DNA of 64,000 bases, taken from positions 1,151,339 to 1,215,338 of the forward strand of contig NZ_VDBO01000001.1 of the NCBI RefSeq assembly GCF_005930355.1. Direction: 5' to 3'. Made by a program: the position numbers and the translations under genes. Shown here piece by piece: positions 50,549 to 59,417 of this stretch (position 1 is the first letter of the stretch; the number at the start of each line of letters is the position of its first letter). The notes beneath the pieces were generated by a model. That model did no database searches. It was not told the DNA's origin and worked only from the letters and a program-made list of their open reading frames with translations. The DNA comes from Paenibacillus sinopodophylli (lineage in GTDB: Bacteria > Bacillota > Bacilli > Paenibacillales > Paenibacillaceae).

Positions 50549-52081
50549 TTATACTTGATCAGGCAGCTTAACTGGCAACGGAGCTGTCGTAATGTCTGCT
50601 GCAAGGCCATGAGCAGCGCTCGATTGTACGGCAACGGCTTTCGAAGTCAACCCTTTAATCAATGCATTCACATCGATGCCGGATACGCTCTTCAGCATTT
50701 CTGGCGCAGTCGACATTAATGAAGTTACATAATTGCTAAGCCTAGCTGCACCTTCACCATTGCCAGTGTCAACGACAGTCAGTTTATCAATGTTGCTGAT
50801 TGGCTCAGCGACTTTTCCAGCAAGCTCAGGCAGCATTTTTACAATAATATCAAGTACAGCAGCTTCGCCGAATTTCTCGAACGCCTCAGCAAGCTTCTCT
50901 TTCGCTTCCGCCTCCGCTAAACCACGCAGACGTATAACATCGGCTTCTGCCGTTCCTTTCGCTCTCTCCGCTTCTGCAACTGCTAGACCATCCAGACGCT
51001 TCTGAGCAGCATGGGCCTTCGCCTCGGCTTCGATCCGATATTGAACCGCATCGGCTTCACGCAGCAGTTTTGCCTTATTGGCCTCCGCTGCTTGCTCCAC
51101 TGCATACCGGTCAGCATCTGCTTTTTTCTTAACCTCAGCATCATACTGCTTCTCCCGGCGTAAAATTTCTTTGCCTTCCAAGTCAATTTCCCGCTCTTTC
51201 CGAACGAGCTCTACCTTCATCTGCTCCTCGACAACGCTTTGCTTGGCGCGAGCTTCTTGAATCGAATATGCCTGATCTGCTTCCGCTTTTGCCGTATCCT
51301 GATCACGTTTGAATGAGGCAACCTTCATCTCTTTTTCTTTCTCCGCTTCTGCAATGTTCGTATCACGAACGAGCTCAGCCTTCTGCCCAGCCTCGGCAGC
51401 GAGTGCTTTCTGAATTCTTGCATCTCTAACCGCCTCGGCTTCAGCAATTTCAGCATCACGCTTTACAGCCGCAATCCTAGGTTTTCCTAACGCATCTAAG
51501 TAACCGTGCTTATCACGCAAATCCTTAATTGTGAAGGATACAATTTGCAATCCCATTTTCTTCAAATCCTTGGCTGCTACACCCTGTACCTCTTGGGCGA
51601 ATTTATCACGGTTGCGATAAACTTCTTCGACGGTCATCGATCCTAATATCGCGCGCAAATGTCCTTCTAGAACCTCTTGAGCCTCTCCTTTGAGCGCCTC
51701 CGTCGGTTTTCCAAGAAACTGTTCCGCTGCTGTTGCAACATCTTCGACTGCTCCACCGATTTTTATAATCGCCACACCGTCAGCCATAACGGGTACGCCT
51801 TGCTCCGTATATACTTCTGGTGTCGACACGTCAAGCTTATGTGATAATAAAGATAAGAACTCAGCCTTCTGGAAGATTGGCAGGATAAACGCGCCGCCAC
51901 CTCTTATTATTTTTACTTTACGCCCTGATTCATCTGTACTGGCATTGCGCGTTCCTAGGAATGAGCCTGTAACGAGCATCGCCTCATCTGGACTGACTGT
52001 CTTGTAGCGAGCCCAGAACGCAAGGCCAAGAACAACGAGCACTCCAACTACAATTGAAGGTATTATGAAAATATCCGGCAT
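50549..52081 (-). CDS. floT: Flotillin-like membrane scaffold protein (FloT/YuaG)
   Basis: 510 residues. N-terminal membrane hairpin (IIPSIVVGVLVVLGLAFW), the SPFH/PHB domain about 35-190 (RGGGAFILPIFQKAEFLSL), then a long coiled coil about 200-395 full of EAE/KAE heptads and a C-terminal region with AEPISNIDKLTVVD, close to B. subtilis YuaG. It organises functional membrane microdomains. It follows its NfeD partner by 24 nt, the order yuaF-yuaG of B. subtilis. Confidence 0.94.
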   Translation of the reverse strand: MPDIFIIPSIVVGVLVVLGLAFWARYKTVSPDEAMLVTGSFLGTRNASTDESGRKVKIIRGGGAFILPIFQKAEFLSLLSHKLDVSTPEVYTEQGVPVMADGVAIIKIGGAVEDVATAAEQFLGKPTEALKGEAQEVLEGHLRAILGSMTVEEVYRNRDKFAQEVQGVAAKDLKKMGLQIVSFTIKDLRDKHGYLDALGKPRIAAVKRDAEIAEAEAVRDARIQKALAAEAGQKAELVRDTNIAEAEKEKEMKVASFKRDQDTAKAEADQAYSIQEARAKQSVVEEQMKVELVRKEREIDLEGKEILRREKQYDAEVKKKADADRYAVEQAAEANKAKLLREADAVQYRIEAEAKAHAAQKRLDGLAVAEAERAKGTAEADVIRLRGLAEAEAKEKLAEAFEKFGEAAVLDIIVKMLPELAGKVAEPISNIDKLTVVDTGNGEGAARLSNYVTSLMSTAPEMLKSVSGIDVNALIKGLTSKAVAVQSSAAHGLAADITTAPLPVKLPDQV

Positions 52082-52105
52082 AGAATCTTCCTTTCTGCTG
52101 CCCAG

Positions 52106-52636
52106 TTAGGGTAAATGAATTTCTGAAACGTAGAGTGTACTGTCTTTCACTTCCACAACGACAATTCTGGAACCTCCCGCAATGTCTACGCCATCGAAAC
52201 TGGCAGCGGTTTGGTTCGTAAAACCTGCCCCGACCTTAACGATTACTTCACCGTAGCCTTTGGCCGGAATCGGAACGAGTACCTCGCCAAGCATACCCGA
52301 CATGCCATTCCGGGAAAAAGCGATGGAGTTCTCACTTTGCTCCATTGGCTTAATGTAAAGGAAAAACACTGCCAATCCCGCAACAATCGCAATAAGCAAC
52401 GCTACCATTACAATTGCAAATGGCCCAAATCCCGTATAACGCTGAAGCATAAGCCCCGCACCGCCGAATACTGTAATACTACCTACCAGTGCAGTTGGCG
52501 ACAGCCATGAATGACCGTCCAGCGATAAGAAATCGAGCGCGCCGTCCAGTGCCTGACCGATCCAGTCTCCGAAAACAACGCTTACAAGCGCATAAAGGAC
52601 TCCTCCGATTAGACAGGACATAAATAGCGTCTCCAA
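52106..52636 (-). CDS. NfeD-like membrane protein (YuaF-type flotillin partner)
   Basis: 176 residues from a TTG 6 nt after AAGGGGG. Three membrane helices (about 5-25, 48-66, 72-95) and a C-terminal OB fold (GMLGEVLVPIPAKGYGEVIVKV, SRIVVVEVKDSTLYVSEI), the NfeD1b pattern of YuaF. It assists flotillin localisation or stability. It is the first gene of the two-gene flotillin operon. Confidence 0.9.
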   Translation of the reverse strand: METLFMSCLIGGVLYALVSVVFGDWIGQALDGALDFLSLDGHSWLSPTALVGSITVFGGAGLMLQRYTGFGPFAIVMVALLIAIVAGLAVFFLYIKPMEQSENSIAFSRNGMSGMLGEVLVPIPAKGYGEVIVKVGAGFTNQTAASFDGVDIAGGSRIVVVEVKDSTLYVSEIHLP

Positions 52637-52713
52637 CTTTATCCCCCTTCCTTATTATCCATAACCTGTTAATGCTTCCGTTATTTATTACGCACGAAAG
52701 CGTAAAATGTTTC

Positions 52714-52759
52714 TAAAAAAATAAAGCTTGTCGAATGATATGCATTCAACAAGCTTTAT
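52714..52759 (-). terminator. Terminator after tyrS
   Basis: ATAAAGCTTGTTGAAT and ATTCGACAAGCTTTAT form a 15-16 bp stem with one G-U pair around a 7-nt loop, followed by seven T on the minus strand. It begins 9 nt after the tyrS stop. Confidence 0.92.
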
Positions 52760-52767
52760 TAATACTG

Positions 52768-54024
52768 TTATACTAATTTTATTTTTACAAATTTGCGTTT
52801 CCCTACTTGCAGCACGTCCCCATCTTTAGGGGCAACTTCGGCATGAACATCTGATATTTTCTCTTCATTAATACGTACCGCACCTTGCTGCACGCTTCTC
52901 CTAGCCTCGCTGTTCGTAGGCTGCAGCCCTAGCACGCTCAACAGCTTTATTATGCCAATTAGACCACCTGACAACTCGTCCATTGCCAGCTCTGCCTGTT
53001 CAATCTCATTGGGTAAAGCACGCTGCTGAAACACAGTTATGAAATGGTTTTCCGCAGCTTGCGCAGCCTCTTCACCATGATACATACGAACAAATGCCGC
53101 AGCAAGCTTCATCTTCGCATCACGTGGATGCAAAGTTCCGTCTTCTAAGCTGTTTTTCAACACGGCAAGCTCTTCACTGCTCGTGTTAGTAGCAAGCTCA
53201 TAGTACTTATACATCAATTTATCTGGAATTGACATCGACTTCCCGTATATTTGATTAGGCTCCTCATCGATACCAATGTAATTGCCCAAGCTTTTGCTCA
53301 TTTTGTTCACGCCATCCAAACCTTCGATAAGCGGTGTTGTAATGACCACCTGCGCCGATTGGTTGTATTCCTTCTGCAACGTTCTGCCCATTAGCAAATT
53401 AAACGTCTGATCCGTGCCGCCAAGCTCGATATCCGATTTAAGCGCAACAGAATCATAGCCCTGCATAAGCGGGTAGAAAAACTCATGAATACTGATCGGC
53501 AGACCTGTCGAAAAACGTTTCGTGAAATCATCACGCTCCATCATGCGCGCAACCGTTACTTTGGCAGCCAGATTTAAAACCTCAGCAAAGTTCAGCGGGG
53601 AGAGCCATTCTGAATTGTAGTACAGCTTTGTTTTCTGAGGATCTAAGATTTTGTAAATTTGCTTCTGGTATGTTTCCGCATTACGCTTCACATCCTCCTC
53701 GCTCAGCTGTTTCCGTGTCTCCGACTTGCCTGTAGGATCACCAATTCTTCCTGTGAAATCTCCAATTAAGAGCTGAACCTCATGCCCAAACTCTTGAAAC
53801 TGCCGCAGCTTGTGAAGCACAACGGTATGTCCGACATGAATATCTGGTGCAGACGGATCGAGACCCAGCTTTACTTTCAGTGGCGTTCCAGTAGCGACTG
53901 CATTCACTATTTTGTTTCTAAGCTCATCCTCCGGAACGATCTCAACAACACCGCGCCTAATGACAGCAAGCTGCTTCTCAACCTCTGCTTGCTGCACTTC
54001 CGATAAATTTTCCCACTTCACCAT
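52768..54024 (-). CDS. tyrS: Tyrosyl-tRNA synthetase (TyrZ-like)
   Basis: 418 residues. Class I signatures: HVGH in [20 protein letters not shown] and KMSKS in [15 protein letters not shown]. Tyrosine pocket [28 protein letters not shown]-terminal S4-like RNA-binding domain about 350-418 ([32 protein letters not shown]). HVGH with this length fits the TyrZ subgroup (B. subtilis has both TyrS and TyrZ). The gene is controlled by a T-box leader. Confidence 0.95.
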   Translation of the reverse strand: MVKWENLSEVQQAEVEKQLAVIRRGVVEIVPEDELRNKIVNAVATGTPLKVKLGLDPSAPDIHVGHTVVLHKLRQFQEFGHEVQLLIGDFTGRIGDPTGKSETRKQLSEEDVKRNAETYQKQIYKILDPQKTKLYYNSEWLSPLNFAEVLNLAAKVTVARMMERDDFTKRFSTGLPISIHEFFYPLMQGYDSVALKSDIELGGTDQTFNLLMGRTLQKEYNQSAQVVITTPLIEGLDGVNKMSKSLGNYIGIDEEPNQIYGKSMSIPDKLMYKYYELATNTSSEELAVLKNSLEDGTLHPRDAKMKLAAAFVRMYHGEEAAQAAENHFITVFQQRALPNEIEQAELAMDELSGGLIGIIKLLSVLGLQPTNSEARRSVQQGAVRINEEKISDVHAEVAPKDGDVLQVGKRKFVKIKLV

Positions 54025-54061
54025 ACAACTTTTCCTCCTCCGTATGCGTCTATATAGACAT

Positions 54062-54392
54062 AAAAAATCCTTCCAGCCCCAAGGGACGAGAAGGATTAGC
54101 TCGCGGTACCACCCTCGTTAGAGCATTTCTACTAAACTACAGGTAGAAACTACTCTCACTTCGTTGTTGATAACGGAGACGGTCTCCGAAGTGAACTACT
54201 GCGGCTGCAAATGACGCTCATCTATCTAAGAGGATATATGCGCAGTCAAACATCATAGCCGGTTCCTTCACTTAGCTCCAGGCGGTAATTCAACAAGCGG
54301 CGCATACCGGTTTACACCACCCACCGGCTCTCTGCTAATACGGTTCGCTGTCTACTCATGCCCTTCAAAGCATTGACTTAGATCAAACATTA
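54062..54392 (-). promoter_or_regulatory. Tyrosine T-box leader of tyrS
   Basis: On the minus strand the conserved T-box GGGTGGTACCGCG (54102-54114) is followed by the terminator hairpin AATCCTTC/GAAGGATT and T6 just before the gene. Stem I shows the GGTGGGTGGTGTAAACC-type loop, and the specifier loop reads GAATTACCGCC, giving UAC (54285-54287), a Tyr codon. The TGGT bulge fits the A73 discriminator of tRNA-Tyr. Uncharged tRNA-Tyr would stabilise the antiterminator and let transcription enter tyrS. Confidence 0.95.
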
Positions 54393-54398
54393 TTAGAA

Positions 54399-54427
54399 TT
54401 TATACCATAGCAAATTCAAGAAGTCAA
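54399..54427 (-). promoter_or_regulatory. Sigma-A promoter of tyrS
   Basis: TTGACT, 17 nt, TATAAA on the minus strand, about 7 nt before the expected leader start. It abuts repeat copy B, whose first base is 8 nt further upstream. Confidence 0.8.
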
Positions 54428-54434
54428 TGTTGTC

Positions 54435-54538
54435 AAGGTGAAACGGCTTCGCCCTCCTTTGGCGGCGTGGCGCGTTTCATTCCGAGATATTTAGAGAATG
54501 TATAACCTAAAAATATACTTTCCTTAATTTTAAAAAAT
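54435..54538. repeat. Dispersed structured repeat, copy B (between tyrS and PBP gene)
   Basis: AAGGTGAAACGGCT is identical to copy A, then an inner hairpin CGCC/GGCG, closing arm CGTTTC, then tail TATTTAGAGAATGTATAA and AATATACTTTCCTTAATTTT-like sequence as in copy A. It fills the whole divergent spacer between the tyrS and PBP promoters. Confidence 0.75.
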
Positions 54539-54557
54539 GCGTTACTTTGGCGATTTA

Positions 54558-54566
54558 TGTTATAAT
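54558..54566 (+). promoter_or_regulatory. Extended -10 promoter of the PBP gene
   Basis: TGTTATAAT, the same extended -10 as before the nuclease gene, 32 nt before the ATG. An in-frame ATG at 54547 lies before it and cannot be the start. Confidence 0.6.
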
Positions 54567-54597
54567 AGGTGTGCTATTTGGAGGAGGAGTCAAGATC

Positions 54598-57500
54598 ATG
54601 CAAGAGGAACGTGGGCAAGCGCCAGTCAAACGAAGCGGATGGCGCACATTCGGAATCGTAACGTTTATAACAGTCAAATGGATCGTATATTTCGGAATTT
54701 TCATCGGATTACTCGCTGGAGGCGCAGTGACCGGCTATGTGGCGGCACTCGTGAAAAATGAAGAAGTACGGCCTCGAACCGTTATCGAAGAAAAAGTAAG
54801 CGAAAATGCCATTACCGGATTTGTTTACTTCAACGATGAATCACTTGTCGGACAGTTAAGAACCTCCGAGGACCGGATGATCATTACATATGATGATTTG
54901 CCGCCGCAGGTCATCAATGCCGTACTTGGTATTGAAGACAATAATTTCGAGAAACACAAAGGCGTGGACATTAACGGGCTTGGGCGTGCAGTTAAGCAGA
55001 AGCTGTTTAACGAGGACACGCAAACAGGCGGAAGTACGCTTACTCAGCAGCTAGCCCGCCGTGTATTTCTAAGCCTAGACAAAACGGATAGCCGTAAGAT
55101 CAAAGAGATCTTTTTGGCACTGCGCATGGAGCGCTACTTAACGAAGGAAGAAATACTAGCTGCTTACTTGAACAAGGTTCCGTTTGGAAACGGTTCAAGC
55201 GGATACAATCTATTCGGCATTAAGGCAGCGGCCAAAGGCATATTCGGCATTACAGATTTGAAGCAGCTCAATATTGCACAGTCCGCATACCTGGCAGGTC
55301 TCCCTCAAAGACCTTCTGCCTACACTGCTTTTACAGGGAAAGGGCAATTCAATCAGGCGGGCTTCGAACTCGCATTGGGACGTCAAAAAACGGTACTCAT
55401 GCGTATGTTCGAGACAGGGCGAATCACGCAGCAGGAATATGATGAAGCACTAAAATTCGACATTAGTAAGACGCTTGCTGAGCCGTCAGAGAAGGCTTAT
55501 ACAACCTATCCTTATCTCATGCTCGAAGCTGAGCGGCAAGCCGCTGAAACGATGCTCATGCAGCAGGACCCTACATTGACGAAAGCAGATTTGCGCAAAA
55601 AAGAGAATGCACCGCTTATCGAGGAAGCACGCGATCACCTCCTGCGGGGCGGTTACCACGTCTACACGACGATTGATAAAGACATTTATCAACTTATGCG
55701 TGAGATTGGCACTAATGACGAAAACTTTACGCCATACAGTGAGGAGAAAGGACTTGAACAAATCGCCGCTATCATGCTTGATCATAAGACAGGCGCCATA
55801 TTAGGCATGCTTGAAGGCCGTGACTTCTATGAGGAGCAGCTCAACTATGCCACTCAAATGACGAGGCAGCCTGGATCGACGATGAAGACGCTGGCGGCAT
55901 ATCTGCCGGCCATCGAAATGGGTATCATACAGCCAGCCAGCATCATTGATGATGCACCATTGGTCCTTAAAGATGGTCAGAAAGGCTTCCATATTCCAAT
56001 GAACGTTAACCGCAAATTCGCAGGTCTTGTAACTGCGCGTGATGCACTGAACCGTTCATTAAACTTGCCTGCACTAAAAATATTTAACGAAGAAGTAAAA
56101 ATCGAAAATGCTTGGGCTTTTGTGAAGAAGCTTGGCATTACAACATTGCAGCCAGAAGATTCCTACGCTCAAACAGGTGTAATCGGAGGTCTCAGCATCG
56201 GTGTATCGGTAGAGGAGCTAACGAATGCTTACGGCTCCATACCTAACAAAGGTGTTTTTAATGACTCTTATATGATCTCACGTATTACAGATGCCAACGG
56301 CAAAATCGTATACGAGCATAAAGAGGAACCAAAACGGGTGTTCTCAGAGCAAAGCGCGTTTTTGATGACCGATATGCTTTCAACCGTCATCTCAAGCAGA
56401 AGTGGTTCTGCTAACAAGTTGACATCGCAATTTAAGCATTATGGCGAAATTCCAATTGCAGGTAAAACAGGCTCAACACAAAGCTACGGTGATGTTTGGT
56501 TCATGGGCTTCTCTCCAGACGTTACTTTAGGCGTGTGGGCCGGGTATGAGGAGCAAATCAACTCCTTATCCGAGAATGGAAAAACAAGGGCTCGGTCCAT
56601 ATGGGCATTAATTATGGATGAAATGGCAGAGAAAAAACCAGAGGTATTCGTAACCGACAAATTCGAGCGTCCATCCGGTATTGTCAAAGCAACCGTATCA
56701 AGCGCCAGCGGCTTGCTGCCAAGCCAATTAACGAAGGAAGCCGGTATGCTCGTAACCGACTGGTTCAACAAAAAAGATATTCCAAAGAAGACCGACGATG
56801 CATTAGTGAAAATGGCGTATATCACGTATGAAGGCGTTAATTATGTACCTAATCCAGCTACGCCAAGTGAGTTTGTGAAAGAAAAAATCGTAATAAAACG
56901 GAAGAAACCGCTTGATGCGCTTATGGATGAAATCAAAGCAGCGCAAGCCAAATTACCCGCTAAGAGTCGTAGACCCATGGAAGTCTACTTACCAGCGGAT
57001 GCAGAGAACAATGCGCCTTCGAAGCCGGATCCGCGTGTAGACGATGGTGCGGCGCCTCCGCCGCCTGCAAGCGTTAAGCTGCAAGCATCCGATGGAGCAC
57101 TGATTCTTACATTCAGCGACAGCAGTGCAAAGGATGTTGTAGGCTATCGTGTGTATAAATCCGTTAACCAAGGAGCTTACCAGCAAGAAGGCAGCTCAAT
57201 CATTGCAGGATCTGAGAAGCGTATGAAGCTATACGCATCAAGTTCACAAAGCTACACTTATTATGTCGCAGCGGTTGATGTTGCAGGCAAGGAATCTGCA
57301 CCTAGCCCGCTAGTGCAATATGGTACAGCACCTACCATCCCAACAACGCCGCCAACTGACGGTAATACCGGTGGTAATACTGGAGGCAATACTGACAATA
57401 CTGGCGGGAATGGCAGCACTGACACAGGTACAGATACCACTGCAGTCCCTTCAGCTCCGACTGGACTTCAAGCCGTGAAATCCGAACTAAGTGTAAGCTT

Positions 57501-57708
57501 AACTTGGGCAGCCAATAGTGTTTCAGACCAAGTGACACAGTATCATGTTTACTTTAGTCCGGGTAGTGATGGTAAGTATACAAGAATCGGCTCTACAGCA
57601 GAGACTAGCTTCGAGTATGTAGCACCGCTCATTACAGGTTCGTTCTTCATTACTTCAGAGAATGCCAAAGGCGAATCTAGCCCGTCCAGCTACCATAATG
57701 TGAAATAA
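54598..57708 (+). CDS. Class A penicillin-binding protein (PBP1A type) with fibronectin-like C-terminal domains
   Basis: 1036 residues from the ATG 9 nt after GGAGGAGG. One membrane helix (about 24-50), transglycosylase domain about 85-290 (GIEDNNFEKHKGVDINGLGRA with the catalytic Glu; GGSTLTQQLARRVFL; KIKEIFLALRMER), and transpeptidase about 400-700 with SxxK in RQPGSTMKTLAAY, RSLN-type SxN in NRSLNLPALK, and KTG in PIAGKTGSTQSYGD. After about 805 there are two fibronectin type III-like domains split by a Gly/Asn/Thr repeat linker. It makes and cross-links peptidoglycan. The tail may bind wall polymers. Confidence 0.93.
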   Translation: MQEERGQAPVKRSGWRTFGIVTFITVKWIVYFGIFIGLLAGGAVTGYVAALVKNEEVRPRTVIEEKVSENAITGFVYFNDESLVGQLRTSEDRMIITYDDLPPQVINAVLGIEDNNFEKHKGVDINGLGRAVKQKLFNEDTQTGGSTLTQQLARRVFLSLDKTDSRKIKEIFLALRMERYLTKEEILAAYLNKVPFGNGSSGYNLFGIKAAAKGIFGITDLKQLNIAQSAYLAGLPQRPSAYTAFTGKGQFNQAGFELALGRQKTVLMRMFETGRITQQEYDEALKFDISKTLAEPSEKAYTTYPYLMLEAERQAAETMLMQQDPTLTKADLRKKENAPLIEEARDHLLRGGYHVYTTIDKDIYQLMREIGTNDENFTPYSEEKGLEQIAAIMLDHKTGAILGMLEGRDFYEEQLNYATQMTRQPGSTMKTLAAYLPAIEMGIIQPASIIDDAPLVLKDGQKGFHIPMNVNRKFAGLVTARDALNRSLNLPALKIFNEEVKIENAWAFVKKLGITTLQPEDSYAQTGVIGGLSIGVSVEELTNAYGSIPNKGVFNDSYMISRITDANGKIVYEHKEEPKRVFSEQSAFLMTDMLSTVISSRSGSANKLTSQFKHYGEIPIAGKTGSTQSYGDVWFMGFSPDVTLGVWAGYEEQINSLSENGKTRARSIWALIMDEMAEKKPEVFVTDKFERPSGIVKATVSSASGLLPSQLTKEAGMLVTDWFNKKDIPKKTDDALVKMAYITYEGVNYVPNPATPSEFVKEKIVIKRKKPLDALMDEIKAAQAKLPAKSRRPMEVYLPADAENNAPSKPDPRVDDGAAPPPPASVKLQASDGALILTFSDSSAKDVVGYRVYKSVNQGAYQQEGSSIIAGSEKRMKLYASSSQSYTYYVAAVDVAGKESAPSPLVQYGTAPTIPTTPPTDGNTGGNTGGNTDNTGGNGSTDTGTDTTAVPSAPTGLQAVKSELSVSLTWAANSVSDQVTQYHVYFSPGSDGKYTRIGSTAETSFEYVAPLITGSFFITSENAKGESSPSSYHNVK

Positions 57709-57710
57709 AA

Positions 57711-57738
57711 AAACAGCAGCCCAATGTGGCTGCTGTTT
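57711..57738. terminator. Bidirectional terminator between PBP and AKR genes
   Basis: AAACAGCAGCC and GGCTGCTGTTT form a perfect 11-bp stem with A-run left and T-run right, two nt after the PBP stop. Confidence 0.9.
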
Positions 57739-57764
57739 TATTTATACATGATATATTGTATCTT

Positions 57765-58724
57765 CTAAATCATATAAGAGGAGTCCGTTTCGAATATTCT
57801 GCTGATCTGCTCATAGTCTTCTCGTGATAAGCTCCACTTAGTTGCAGCTGCATTTTGTTTGACTTGTTGGACCGTTTTCGCTCCGACAATTGCACTCGTT
57901 ACTTCCTTCCGGTAAAGCAACCAGTTAATCGCAACTTCATTTAGTGGCTTGCCAATTGTTCGTGCTATGCCGGTAAACGTCTCAATAATGACGATATTTT
58001 TAATAAATTGCTTTTCTGAAAATAAGGGATTGAGCTGCATACGCACATCCGTTTTCGGCAATCTCGTCAAATAATTAAATTTGCCCGTCAACAGCCCTTG
58101 TGCCAATGGAGCATAAGGTATAAAGCCAATATTTTGTTGCTTGGCATAAGGCAGCGCCGCGTGCTCGACATCTCGTTGGAACAAATTATAAGGCTGCTGC
58201 AGCGATACAATGGGACTGACCGTTTGTGCAGATACGAGCTGCTGTATATTGAAATTCGATACGCCAATATATCTTACTTTGCCATCGGCAACAAGCTGAT
58301 TAAGCGCTTCGAACGTTTCTTCGACCGGTGTTTTCCCGCTCGGATCAGGCCAATTTACTTGATAAAGATCGATATAATCGGTGTTTAACCGTTTAAGGCT
58401 TTCTTCTGCCTCCTTAATAATACCTGCTTTCGTCACATCAATGCTCCAATGCCCCTGATCATTCCAGACGAGCCCTGCCTTTGTTCCTATAATGACATGC
58501 TGACGCACCGGTTTAATGACTCTGCCTAACAATTTTTCCGAATGTCCTCGACCATACACAGGGGCTGTATCAAAAAAGGTTATACCCAAATCATAAGCTT
58601 TGTGGATTGCAGCTTCCGTCTCATCATCATCAACATCTCCCCATCCCGTTTTACCAGCAGCCCAGCTGCCGAAGCCGATGACGGACGGATATAGCTCGCT
58701 TATGCCTAATTTTCTTGTTTGCAT
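57765..58724 (-). CDS. Aldo/keto reductase
   Basis: 319 residues from the ATG 6 nt after AGGAGG (a TTG directly upstream is too close to the SD). TIM-barrel signatures: GFGSWAAGKTGWGDV, catalytic Asp and Tyr in FFDTAPVYGRGHSEKLLG, Lys in IIGTKAGLVWN, and C-terminal NADPH site AIVGAKTVQQVKQNAA. The fourth tetrad member, normally His in YQ.HWPD, is Asn here (YQVNWPDP). Substrate unknown. The gene is alone on the minus strand. Confidence 0.9.
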   Translation of the reverse strand: MQTRKLGISELYPSVIGFGSWAAGKTGWGDVDDDETEAAIHKAYDLGITFFDTAPVYGRGHSEKLLGRVIKPVRQHVIIGTKAGLVWNDQGHWSIDVTKAGIIKEAEESLKRLNTDYIDLYQVNWPDPSGKTPVEETFEALNQLVADGKVRYIGVSNFNIQQLVSAQTVSPIVSLQQPYNLFQRDVEHAALPYAKQQNIGFIPYAPLAQGLLTGKFNYLTRLPKTDVRMQLNPLFSEKQFIKNIVIIETFTGIARTIGKPLNEVAINWLLYRKEVTSAIVGAKTVQQVKQNAAATKWSLSREDYEQISRIFETDSSYMI

Positions 58725-58946
58725 CAAGGGCCTCCTTTAAACTATTATTCCTACCCGATTACTCGGAACTAACATAAGTATAAATGTGCACGGATTAAAG
58801 TCAACCCATTTTTTACAAACCGCTTTCTATTGGCATCCCTATCTTCTATAAGTGCTGCTTGACAGCATCTGCTATGCTTAATATGATAATTTCTGAATAT
58901 CGAATAAGCTGCTATTCTGTATATTTTCTAAGGAGGCTCACCTATA

Positions 58947-59330
58947 TTGACTAAGAAACGGCTCGATCATATTGGTTTGATGGTCAAAGATATTGAAGCA
59001 GCTATAACCTTCTACACCGAAATCATTGGGTTTGAGCTCAAAGCGCGCGTTCCGCATTCGAATGGAGTAATCGAGCTTGCGTTTCTAGGCTTTGGCCATT
59101 CTGACGAGACAGAGCTGGAGTTGATTAAAGGCTACAACGACCATCTGCCATCTGAAGGGAAGGTTCATCATTTCGCTGTGTCCGTAGAAGATATTCACGC
59201 AGAATTTCAGCGATTGAAACAGCTTGATGTGACATTTATCGACAACGAAATAACAACACTGCCGAATAACTATCAGTACTTTTTCATTAGCGGACCTGAA
59301 GGAGAATGGGTTGAGCTGTTCCAGCGTTAA
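58947..59330 (+). CDS. VOC family (glyoxalase/bleomycin-resistance fold) protein
   Basis: 127 residues from a TTG 10 nt after AGGAGG. Metal-site residues are at the usual places: His in LDHIGLMVKD, Glu in DETELELIKG, His in VHHFAVSVED, Glu in EWVELFQR, and GFELKARVPHSNGVIELAFLG. This is the layout of glyoxalase I and methylmalonyl-CoA epimerase. The substrate is not readable; methylglyoxal or a thiol adduct is possible. Monocistronic with a strong terminator. Confidence 0.87.
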   Translation: MTKKRLDHIGLMVKDIEAAITFYTEIIGFELKARVPHSNGVIELAFLGFGHSDETELELIKGYNDHLPSEGKVHHFAVSVEDIHAEFQRLKQLDVTFIDNEITTLPNNYQYFFISGPEGEWVELFQR

Positions 59331-59345
59331 ACGATAGCAAACAGA

Positions 59346-59381
59346 AAGAGGATGACTCCAATGTGTGGGAGTCATCCTCTT
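59346..59381. terminator. Bidirectional terminator between VOC and acsA genes
   Basis: AAGAGGATGACTCC and GGAGTCATCCTCTT, a perfect 14-bp stem with an 8-nt loop between converging genes. Confidence 0.9.
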
Positions 59382-59417
59382 CCGTGTCTAATCGCAAACG
59401 AAAAGCAGAAACAGTCG

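Noticed and set aside
54547..54597. Upstream ATG as start of the PBP
   Set aside because: Lies upstream of the extended -10, and the later ATG has a perfect SD at proper spacing.
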